Translations under genes and position numbers: made by a program
Notes under the pieces: generated by a model
What the model saw: only the letters and a program-made list of their open reading frames with translations
What the model was told of the DNA's origin: nothing
Database searches by the model: none
NCBI RefSeq assembly: GCF_006542765.1
Contig: NZ_SKCD01000011.1
Coordinates: 609,619 to 673,618 of the forward strand
Reading direction: 5' to 3'
DNA from: Paenibacillus luteus
GTDB taxonomy: Bacteria > Bacillota > Bacilli > Paenibacillales > Paenibacillaceae
Length of the DNA stretch: 64,000 nt
Shown here: piece after piece, positions 1 through 7,700 of the stretch
Layout of the letters: each line of letters starts with the position of its first letter
Position numbering within the stretch: the stretch's first letter is position 1

Positions 1-1170
1 TCTGCTCGCCGTCTTTGGTAATCGTAGCTGTCAGTGTCACAATCACATCACTAGCCGTTTTCACTGGACGGTTTACCGTTCCGTTCGTTGCGATTACCGT
101 TGTGTCGGTCGAGGACCAACTGATCTCCGTTCCGTTCGCTCCCACTGTCGGCAAGCTTAGGTTCTGTGTCACGCCTGCTGCCGAATCGCCTGGAACAAAG
201 ACTACACTTAGCGATGCTGTATCCGTATCTACCGATTCTTTATCACTAAACGCCGTCAGTTTCAGCACGTTTACCTTGAACTCTTTCGTTTTCTGCTCGC
301 CGTCTTTGGTAATCGTAGCTGTCAGTGTCACAATCACATCACTAGCCGTTTTCACTGGACGGTTTACCGTTCCGTTCGTTGCGATTACCGTTGTGTCGGT
401 CGAGGACCAACTGATCTCTGTTCCGTTTGCTCCTGCTACCGGCAAGCTTAGGTTCTGTGTCACGCCTGCTGCCGAGTCACCTGGAACAAAGCCTACATTT
501 AGCGATGCTGTATCTGTCTCTACCGATTCTTTATCGGTAAACGTTGTTAGCTTCAATACGTTTACCTTGAACGTTTTTGTCTCCTGCTGGTTGCCTTTGG
601 TAACCGTCGCGGTTAATGTCACGATCACATCGCTCGCTGTTTTCGCTGGACGAGTTACGGTTCCGTCTTCAGCTATTACCGTTGAATCGGTTGAAGACCA
701 ATTGATCTCCGTTCCGTTTGCTCCTGCTTCCGGCAAGCTTAGGTTCTGTGTCACGCCTGCTGCCGAGTCGCCTGGAACAAAGACTACACTTAGCGATGCC
801 GTATCCGTATCTACCGATTCTTTATCACTAAACGCCGTCAATTTCAACACGTTTACCTTGAACGTTTTTGTCTCCTGCTCGTTGCCTTTGGTAACCGTCG
901 CGGTTAATGTCACGATCACATCGCTCGCTGTTTTCGCTGGACGAGTTACGGTTCCATCTGCAGCTATTACCGTTGGCGCGGTTGATGACCAGCTAATTGT
1001 CGTTCCGTTTGCTCCTGTAATCGGCAAGCTAAGGTTCTGTGTTACGCTTGCAGCCGAGTCGCCTGGTACAAAGCCTACATTTAGCGATGCAGTGTCCGCT
1101 TCTACCGATTCAATAGCCGTAATGGATTCCTTAATGACTTTAATAACAAATTCTTTGGTCTTGAATTCGC
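1..1170 (-). repeat. Tandem 291-bp repeats encoding Ig-like domains
   Basis: The same segment recurs at positions 1, 292, 583 and 874, exactly 291 bp (97 codons) apart, with a diverged copy near 1165. The copies starting at 1 and 292 are almost identical over more than 200 bases, and those at 583 and 874 are also very close. The exact spacing and high identity point to recent duplication or ongoing homogenisation within the exoprotein gene. The array continues past the left edge. Confidence 0.9.
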
Positions 1171-4100
1171 CATTAAACGTCAATTCAGCCGTCAACGTAA
1201 CCGTTGTATCACCTGTTAAATAAGCAGGACGGGTAATGGTACCCGTTGTGCCAACAATGGCTATGATATTTGGAAGATCCGTAGTCCAAGTAATCGTTGA
1301 ACCTTCGGCTCCGAGAGCAGGAAGCTCAATATCACCAATGACATGGCTAGCCGTATCTCCAGCTGCGAACTGAATGTTAAGCGCATTAAGATCGCGATTT
1401 AATGTTCCTGCACTTAATGCAAAATCGAGTGCTGTCTGAATGGCCAACTGGTTCTCGTATCCGGTAACTGGACGAGACCCCAAAACTTTGCCAGAGATGT
1501 CCAGCTTATCGTTGTAACCCAATGTATTATAGATGGACAAATCGAGTCCCAGCGTAATATTTTGCAATGCGGTTTGAATGGTTGCAGGTGTAATGGCAAT
1601 ATTGACATTCGCCACGACTGTTCTGCCCGAAATCGCTATATCAAATGCCGCTTGCACGGCTGCTGCATTTACAAAACCTGTAGACGGTACTGCTGCAAAA
1701 ACAGCTTCTGCTACCGCGATATGATCTGCGTCTGTCCAGCTTGCATATGCGCCAGGCGTCAAGCCAAGTGCTGCATCTTCCAGCGCAGCTTGTATCTCCA
1801 ATGCATTTGAAGCTGTATTCACTGCTGCAACCGCAACTCGTGCACTTAGCGCCACATCGAACGCCGATTGTACTGCCACTTGATCAGCATATCCGCCAAT
1901 CGGACGAGCGGTATACACCGCAACTGCGACTGCTTCTTTGTCCGCATCTGACCAATTCCCGTAGGCGCCAAGAATCAAATCAAGAGCTACGTCCTCCAGT
2001 GCCACTTGTGTCTCTTCAGCATCTGATGCCAAATTCACAGCTGCAACTGCTGTACGTTCTGTTATCGCTGTATTAAATGCCGTTTGGATTGCAGTTTTAT
2101 CCGCATAGCCACCATTTGGTCGATTATCCAACACTGCCGCAGCAACTGCTGACTGATCCGCATCTACCCAGACTGTATATACGCCAAGCGTCAATTGAAG
2201 ATCTACGTCTTCCAATGCCGCTTGCACCGCCGCGTCATTTAATGCAATGTTGACTTCAGCCACTGGTTTACGAGCAGTCACTGCCGCATTAAATGCCGTT
2301 TGAATTGCTGCCTTATTCTCATATCCACCTGTTGGGAAAGCCGACAGTACAGCCGCAGCTACCGCTGATTGATCAGAAGTTGTCCAGTCTTCATACTCGC
2401 CTAGCGTCAGGCCCAGCGTATTATTTTCAAGTGCCGTCTGAACTGCTGTAGCGGTTAGAGCGATATTAACTGCAGCCACCGGCTGACGCACTTCAATTCC
2501 GTCATCGAATGCAGCCTGTACCGCTGCTACATTTGCATATCCAGCTGGCAGACGATTAGACAGCACATATGCCGCAACCGCCTTTTGATCCTCATCCGTC
2601 CAGTCTTCATACTCACCGAAGGAAAGGCCTAAAACAACGTTCTCCAATGCGGTTTCCATCTCAGATGCCGTTGCTGCAAGATTCACTGCAGCCATCGTTG
2701 CGTCCGCATCAATAGCGCTGTCCAAAGCTAGTTGCACGGCAGCTTTATTCGTAAATCCGCCAACAGGTCGATTGTCGAATAAATGGTCAGCAACCAACCA
2801 TTGATCTGACAATAGCAATGTATCGTACTCCGACAAATCCAAGGCCAGTGAACCATTTTCGATCGCTGCTTGAATTGCAGCTACATCCAATGCGATGTTC
2901 ACATCCGCTACTGGTGTACGTTCATCAACAGCATTATCAAAGGCAGTTTGGATAGCTGCTTTATTGACATAACCTGCCCCAAGATGACCGGCTTGTACTT
3001 CACTTGCCACAGCCGATTTATCTGCAGTTGTCCAGTTCTCATACGCACCAAGCGTTAAATTAAGCGTCGCGTCTTCAAGTGCCGTTTGAGCAGCCGCTGC
3101 TGTTACAGCGATATTTACACTTGCTACAGGCAATCTAGTTGCAATTGCAGCATTAAATGCTGCTTGTACAGCTGACTTATCTACATAACCACCTACGGGG
3201 ATACCCACTCGAACTGATTCTGATACTGCTTCATGATCCGCATTTGTCCAGTTCTCGTATACTCCAAGATTCAGGTCTAATGTACCATCCTCTAGTGCCG
3301 ATTGCATTTCTGCCGCATCTACCGCAATGTTGACTGCTGCCAATGCCGAACGGTTGGACACTGCAGTATTGAATGCTGTTTGTACAGCAGACAAATTCGC
3401 AAATCCTTCGGTTGGACGGGATAAACGTACAGCTTCAGCTACCGTCGATTTATCTGCAGTTGACCAGCCTGTGTAATCGCCAAGTATCAATCCAAGCGAT
3501 CCAGCCTCCAAAGCAGTCTGAATTGCAGCAGCATCTTGCGCTGTATTCACAGCAGACACATAGCCTCGTGCTGTCAACGCATTATTGAATGCTGTTTGCA
3601 CAGCCGCTTTATCAGCATAACCACCTGCAGGACGCGCTGACGATACTGCCGTCGCAACAGCTTTCTTATCTGCAGCCGTCCAACCTGTGTAGGCTCCCTG
3701 AGTTAATGAAAGTGCTCCCGCTTCTAGCGCGGTTTGCATTTCCTCATCATCTGCCGCTAGGTTAACAGCCGCTACCGCAACACGTGCAATGATCTCCAAA
3801 TCAAGTGCAGCTTGCACGGCAGCTTGATTGATGTAACCTGCTCCGCGTGCCGCCAGCACACCAGTTGCTACTGCAGATTTATCCGCCGCCTGCCAGCTTG
3901 CATACTCGCCAAGCTCAAGATTAAGCGTTGAATTTTCAAGCGCAGTTCTCATATCAATTGATGTTAAAGCAATATTCACATATTCGATAGCTACTGCCAT
4001 ATCCAAAGCTACTTGTACCGCTGATTTGTCGGCATACCCCCCAGAAGGACGGTTGATCTGCACCCAACCAGCTACAGATGTTTGGCTCGAAGGGGATAAT

Positions 4101-6367
4101 GTGCTGTAAATGCTTAAATTCAGTTGTAGTGTGACAGACTCCAGTGCCGCTTCCATAGCCGACGGATTGCCTGCTCCATTAATATCGGCAAGAGGTGCTA
4201 CAGCAATAACAGCCGCATTAAAAGCCGATTGGATATCACCAAAGCCTTCATATCCGGTAGCTGGACGATTATCGAGTAGAGCCGTTGCCACCGCCGTTTT
4301 ATCAGCCAACTGCCAACCAGCATAAGAAGCACCTAGATTTAGGTTTAACGTGTCTCGTTCCAATGCTGCCTGCATGGCCGCTGCATCCACTGAAATGTTA
4401 ACAGCGGCGATGTCAGCACGGTCCGCCAAAGCAAGATCAAACGCAGCTTGCACAGCTGCTTTGTCTACATAACCAGTGCCTGGACGAGCCGACTGTACAT
4501 CCACAGCAACCGCTTTTTGATCCGCCTCTGTCCAGCTTGTAAATACATCAAGATCAAGACTTAGTGTTCCGTCTTGCAGTGCTGTTTGCATATCAGCTTC
4601 ATTGGCCGCTGTATTCACAGCTGCAACTGAAGCACGTGCAACTAATGCTGCATCGAATGCAACTTGCACAGCATTCTTATCTACAAAACCTGTACCCGGA
4701 CGATTCGCCAGAACGTCTGCGGCAACCGCCGTTCGATCTGCGTCAAGCCAGTCCGTATTGTAATCAGTTCCTAAATCAAGTGCAAGTGCTGCAGCTTCCA
4801 GTGCCGTTTGTGTCGCTGCTTCATTTACAGCTAAGTTCACTGCGGCTACCGGAGTTCTAGCGGTTACAGCTGCGTTGAATGCGGCTTGTACAGCCGCTTG
4901 ATTGACGTAGCCGTCAGTCGGACGATTCGCAACCACTGCCGATGCAACTGCTGCTTGATCCGCTGGTCCCCACCCTGGGTAAGAAGCTCCTTGATTAAGT
5001 CCGAACGCTACAGCTTCGATTGCTGATTCCGCTGCTGCAGCATCTGCTGCTAAGTTCACAGCTGCCATTGGAGCATTCAGTACAATCGCTGCATTCAATG
5101 CGGTCTGAACAGCTGGTTGATCTGCGAAACCTGCTCCTCGGTTTGCCAGAACGAGTGCGGAAACCGCATCTTTGTCTGCCGTCAACAAACCGTTATACGA
5201 AGCAAGCGAAAGGTTTAATACAGCAGCGGTCAAAGCGCTCTTTATGCTGCTTGCATCCGCAGCTGCATTGACGACGTCAACAGCTTGAGCTACTTGCTCA
5301 ATGGCTACTAGTGAGCTAAGCGTTGCTTGAATACTAGACTGATTGGCAAACGATCCGTTCGTCGTTTTATAATTTAGAAGCGCCTGAGCGGCTGCTAATC
5401 GATGTGCAGCATTCAATTTATAATATTCGGTTAGGTCTAGGCCAAGATCTGAAGCTTCCAATGCCGATTTCATTGCAGTGGCTGTAGACGTATTATTGAG
5501 TGCTTGAACTGCTACAGCGTAAGCTGCATCTTGCGCACGCTGGGTTACAAGCGCGTTGAGCTTCGTTTGAATGGTAGCCTTGTTGGCAAAAGCGCCGTTC
5601 GCTTCTTTAAAATCATACATTTGCTGAGCGACCCCACTTTGATCGAGTAAGCTCAAGTTGTGGAAGGACGTCAGAATGAGTCCAAGATAAGCATCTTCGA
5701 GCGCAGCCGTCATTGCACCTGCATCGGTCGCATCATTTACGCTTTTTACAGCGAAGGCAAGCGCTTCATTATCCAGCGTAGCCTGAACGGCAACGTTAAA
5801 TTGATTCTGAATAGTCGCTTGATCTGCAAAGCTGCCATGTACAGTACGGTAATCGAGCAGTAATTGCGCTGCTCCAAGCTTGCCGTCAGGCGTACTCAAA
5901 TTGTTGTACGTCGTCAGAATCAAACCGAGTGCTGGATCTTCCAGCGCGGTTCTCAAGGCACTTGCGGAAGCTGCTGTATTTACAGCCTGGATAGCATTGA
6001 ACAAGATTTCTACGTTTTGTTGATTAGCCACAAAAGTATTTAATTCTTGCTGAATCGACGGTTGGGAACCGAAGCTGCCGTTAGCTGTGCGGAAATCGAT
6101 CATTTTTTGGGCAACAACTTCTTTTCCTGTAGGGCTTAAGATGTCGTAACCTGTAAGATTTAGAGCCAGATCCACCTGAGCGAGTGCGATTTGCATATCG
6201 GCTGCAGTAGCCGCCGTATTCACTACAGCAATAGCTGAAGCTTCATCCGCACTGGCAATATTGACTGGCAGCACAGAAATGACCGATGTTGCTGCAAATG
6301 TTGCAGAAAGCACGGTTGCGATACTTTTAGTTAACGGCTTGTAGTTATCATTTTTTTTCTTCGACAT
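1..6367 (-). CDS. Giant secreted repeat protein (22 helical repeats, then Ig-like repeats); 3' end outside window
   Basis: Continuous reading frame from an ATG at 6367 to the left edge, about 2,122 codons with no stop, so the C terminus is missing. The start has a good ribosome site (AGAGAGG). Residues 1-42 form a signal peptide with a long lysine-rich n-region (MSKKKNDNYK) and an Ala/Thr/Val core ending near NIASA. Then come 22 tandem repeats of about 70-80 residues (roughly 6240 down to 1410), consensus VAAVN-x9-ALE-x3-L-x-L-x2-Y-x-W-x-AD-x-AVA, then RP-x-GY-x-K-A-AVQ-AF, probably a helical solenoid. From about 1410 to the edge are five Ig-like units of 97 residues with RPAKTASDVIVTLTATV, resembling atrophied bacterial Ig (aBig) domains. 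It lies last in the secA2 cluster, which suggests that SecA2 exports it. No LPXTG or SLH anchor is visible; one may lie beyond the edge. Role inferred: S-layer-like or adhesive surface protein. Confidence 0.85.
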   Translation of the reverse strand, partial: MSKKKNDNYKPLTKSIATVLSATFAATSVISVLPVNIASADEASAIAVVNTAATAADMQIALAQVDLALNLTGYDILSPTGKEVVAQKMIDFRTANGSFGSQPSIQQELNTFVANQQNVEILFNAIQAVNTAASASALRTALEDPALGLILTTYNNLSTPDGKLGAAQLLLDYRTVHGSFADQATIQNQFNVAVQATLDNEALAFAVKSVNDATDAGAMTAALEDAYLGLILTSFHNLSLLDQSGVAQQMYDFKEANGAFANKATIQTKLNALVTQRAQDAAYAVAVQALNNTSTATAMKSALEASDLGLDLTEYYKLNAAHRLAAAQALLNYKTTNGSFANQSSIQATLSSLVAIEQVAQAVDVVNAAADASSIKSALTAAVLNLSLASYNGLLTADKDAVSALVLANRGAGFADQPAVQTALNAAIVLNAPMAAVNLAADAAAAESAIEAVAFGLNQGASYPGWGPADQAAVASAVVANRPTDGYVNQAAVQAAFNAAVTARTPVAAVNLAVNEAATQTALEAAALALDLGTDYNTDWLDADRTAVAADVLANRPGTGFVDKNAVQVAFDAALVARASVAAVNTAANEADMQTALQDGTLSLDLDVFTSWTEADQKAVAVDVQSARPGTGYVDKAAVQAAFDLALADRADIAAVNISVDAAAMQAALERDTLNLNLGASYAGWQLADKTAVATALLDNRPATGYEGFGDIQSAFNAAVIAVAPLADINGAGNPSAMEAALESVTLQLNLSIYSTLSPSSQTSVAGWVQINRPSGGYADKSAVQVALDMAVAIEYVNIALTSIDMRTALENSTLNLELGEYASWQAADKSAVATGVLAARGAGYINQAAVQAALDLEIIARVAVAAVNLAADDEEMQTALEAGALSLTQGAYTGWTAADKKAVATAVSSARPAGGYADKAAVQTAFNNALTARGYVSAVNTAQDAAAIQTALEAGSLGLILGDYTGWSTADKSTVAEAVRLSRPTEGFANLSAVQTAFNTAVSNRSALAAVNIAVDAAEMQSALEDGTLDLNLGVYENWTNADHEAVSESVRVGIPVGGYVDKSAVQAAFNAAIATRLPVASVNIAVTAAAAQTALEDATLNLTLGAYENWTTADKSAVASEVQAGHLGAGYVNKAAIQTAFDNAVDERTPVADVNIALDVAAIQAAIENGSLALDLSEYDTLLLSDQWLVADHLFDNRPVGGFTNKAAVQLALDSAIDADATMAAVNLAATASEMETALENVVLGLSFGEYEDWTDEDQKAVAAYVLSNRLPAGYANVAAVQAAFDDGIEVRQPVAAVNIALTATAVQTALENNTLGLTLGEYEDWTTSDQSAVAAAVLSAFPTGGYENKAAIQTAFNAAVTARKPVAEVNIALNDAAVQAALEDVDLQLTLGVYTVWVDADQSAVAAAVLDNRPNGGYADKTAIQTAFNTAITERTAVAAVNLASDAEETQVALEDVALDLILGAYGNWSDADKEAVAVAVYTARPIGGYADQVAVQSAFDVALSARVAVAAVNTASNALEIQAALEDAALGLTPGAYASWTDADHIAVAEAVFAAVPSTGFVNAAAVQAAFDIAISGRTVVANVNIAITPATIQTALQNITLGLDLSIYNTLGYNDKLDISGKVLGSRPVTGYENQLAIQTALDFALSAGTLNRDLNALNIQFAAGDTASHVIGDIELPALGAEGSTITWTTDLPNIIAIVGTTGTITRPAYLTGDTTVTLTAELTFNGEFKTKEFVIKVIKESITAIESVEADTASLNVGFVPGDSAASVTQNLSLPITGANGTTISWSSTAPTVIAADGTVTRPAKTASDVIVTLTATVTKGNEQETKTFKVNVLKLTAFSDKESVDTDTASLSVVFVPGDSAAGVTQNLSLPEAGANGTEINWSSTDSTVIAEDGTVTRPAKTASDVIVTLTATVTKGNQQETKTFKVNVLKLTTFTDKESVETDTASLNVGFVPGDSAAGVTQNLSLPVAGANGTEISWSSTDTTVIATNGTVNRPVKTASDVIVTLTATITKDGEQKTKEFKVNVLKLTAFSDKESVDTDTASLSVVFVPGDSAAGVTQNLSLPTVGANGTEISWSSTDTTVIATNGTVNRPVKTASDVIVTLTATITKDGEQ
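1410..6240 (-). repeat. Array of 22 diverged ~215-bp repeats encoding helical units
   Basis: Protein-level repeats of 70-80 residues inside the giant exoprotein gene. The first four units after the signal peptide are longer and resemble the two units of the neighbouring 248-residue protein (ALNLTGY, GLILT.Y, NG.F). The later eighteen are more uniform, with the Y-x-W-x-AD and RP-x-GY-x-(D/N)K signatures. DNA identity between units is only moderate, so this array is older than the Ig-like one. Confidence 0.85.
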
Positions 6368-6426
6368 GTATGAGACCTCTCTTTTTTTCCATTTGAATGC
6401 AGTCTGTTCATCCATTGCGAGCACTA

Positions 6427-6831
6427 TTATTTCACTTGAAATACATGCCATTCATCCGAACCAAAGCGGACCAGACTTACGATATATTCATATTTGCGTT
6501 GTCCCGTCGAATCTTGATAGAATACATCCAAATTGACGCGATATACCGGTTCTTCCCCACTGGTTACGAACATTTGGGATTGGAGAGCATATCCCTTGTC
6601 CAATGCAGGATCGTTCCGTAGCTTCTGAGCAAAATGTTCCTCCAAGTATCGACTAGCGATACCTATGATTTTAAGCTGTTCAACCAGCTCCAAACTATCG
6701 ATTCCTTGGACAATTTCTTCCTCATGCGGCATATCTGAATTGGGAAGCTCGTCTATCGATTCCGTTGATTTCAAAGTTGATGAAAATATACGCTGACGCA
6801 GACGAGCCCATCTCCCTGCCAGGCCTTCCAT
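6427..6831 (-). CDS. Hypothetical 134-residue protein in the secA2 cluster
   Basis: Not recognised. ATG at 6831 with a strong ribosome site (GGGAGG). No signal peptide or membrane segment. The N-terminal third is basic then acidic and probably mobile; the C-terminal 80 residues look like a compact alpha+beta domain (YRVNLDVFYQD, YIVSLVRFGSDEWHVFQVK). It sits 29 bp after the small secreted repeat protein and 59 bp before the giant exoprotein, all on one strand, so co-transcription is likely. By position it could be a cytoplasmic helper for the secreted repeat proteins, comparable in role to SlaP/SlaQ of Bacillus anthracis, but I see no sequence match to those. Function unknown. Confidence 0.7.
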   Translation of the reverse strand: MEGLAGRWARLRQRIFSSTLKSTESIDELPNSDMPHEEEIVQGIDSLELVEQLKIIGIASRYLEEHFAQKLRNDPALDKGYALQSQMFVTSGEEPVYRVNLDVFYQDSTGQRKYEYIVSLVRFGSDEWHVFQVK

Positions 6832-6860
6832 ACCTTAACCTCCCGATACCGACCTCTCTA

Positions 6861-7607
6861 TTATTCCGTTTCGGCTTCAAGTACTGCGGCAATTGCAATG
6901 TTAAAAGCCTTTTGGATTTCAGTACGGTTCAAGAAACCGTTAGCAGGCACAGCTTGGAGTACCGAATCAGCCGCAGCAAGTTTACCTTCAGCGCTTAATT
7001 TTCTATAGTTGAGCATTACTAGTCCCAAATACGGGACTTCCAATGCACTTTGCAACCGCACTGCGCTGTCAGCAGTATTTACAGCAGTGATCGCATCACG
7101 TAGCACCGCGGTGTCTCTTTGAGCAGCAACTGCCTTATTTAGCACCTGCTGGATAACTCCCGAGTCTGTGAATGCTGCACTGGAATTCATAGTAAAAAGA
7201 ACTTCAGCCACTTGTGCTTGATCCTCAGGACTAAGCGAATGGTAGCCTGTTAAATTTAAAGCCAACTCCACAGCGGTTAATGTAACTTGCAACTCTGCCG
7301 CTGATACAGCGTTTTGTAAGGACTCCAATGCTGTCACCTCCGTTTGAACGACAATTGCTGGCTCTTCTATTTCTTCAGTAGGTCCATCAACCAATGGTGA
7401 TTCCTCTGGCGCCTCAATGACAGGATTTGCAGTATCAATTGGCTGAATATAAACGGTGTCTGCTACGCTTACATCTTGGGACACTTCGGCTGTTGTAAAA
7501 TTTGCAGGTAATAAAGGCACTACCGTTGCAGCTGCAATCGTTAAAGTTAATGCTTTGGCAACCGTTTTGCTTAATTTCTTTTTAGAACTCGATTCTTTCT
7601 TTGACAA
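6861..7607 (-). CDS. Small secreted repeat protein, paralogue of the giant exoprotein
   Basis: 248 residues, TTG start at 7607 preceded by GAGAGGG at correct spacing. The N terminus (MSKKESSSKKKLSKTVAKAL) matches the lysine-rich n-region of the giant protein, with a hydrophobic Ala/Thr/Val core and likely cleavage after residue 40. Residues 45-90 are an acidic, proline-rich linker. Residues 95-245 hold two copies of the helical repeat (LALNLTGYHSLSPEDQAQVA and GLVMLNYRKLSAEGKLAAAD), closest to the first four units of the giant protein. It lies directly downstream of secA2. Likely a second SecA2 substrate, perhaps a capping or nucleating partner of the large protein; that role is inference. 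Confidence 0.8.
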   Translation of the reverse strand: MSKKESSSKKKLSKTVAKALTLTIAAATVVPLLPANFTTAEVSQDVSVADTVYIQPIDTANPVIEAPEESPLVDGPTEEIEEPAIVVQTEVTALESLQNAVSAAELQVTLTAVELALNLTGYHSLSPEDQAQVAEVLFTMNSSAAFTDSGVIQQVLNKAVAAQRDTAVLRDAITAVNTADSAVRLQSALEVPYLGLVMLNYRKLSAEGKLAAADSVLQAVPANGFLNRTEIQKAFNIAIAAVLEAETE

Positions 7608-7700
7608 GGAAATACCCTCTCTTCTACTATGAATTTATATTTTATAGTTCAATGAGTCTACCAGATAATCTACTGTCAATGATCAGATCTCTGACTAGAT

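Noticed and set aside
15..1223. 402-codon plus-strand open frame with strong internal repetition
   Set aside because: It is the antisense shadow of the Ig-like repeat array; the minus-strand frame has the signal peptide, ribosome site and recognisable domains.
1562..5863. Many plus-strand open frames of 60-110 codons rich in Gln, Leu, Ser and His
   Set aside because: Out-of-frame or antisense readings of the helical repeat region; none has a ribosome site or domain.
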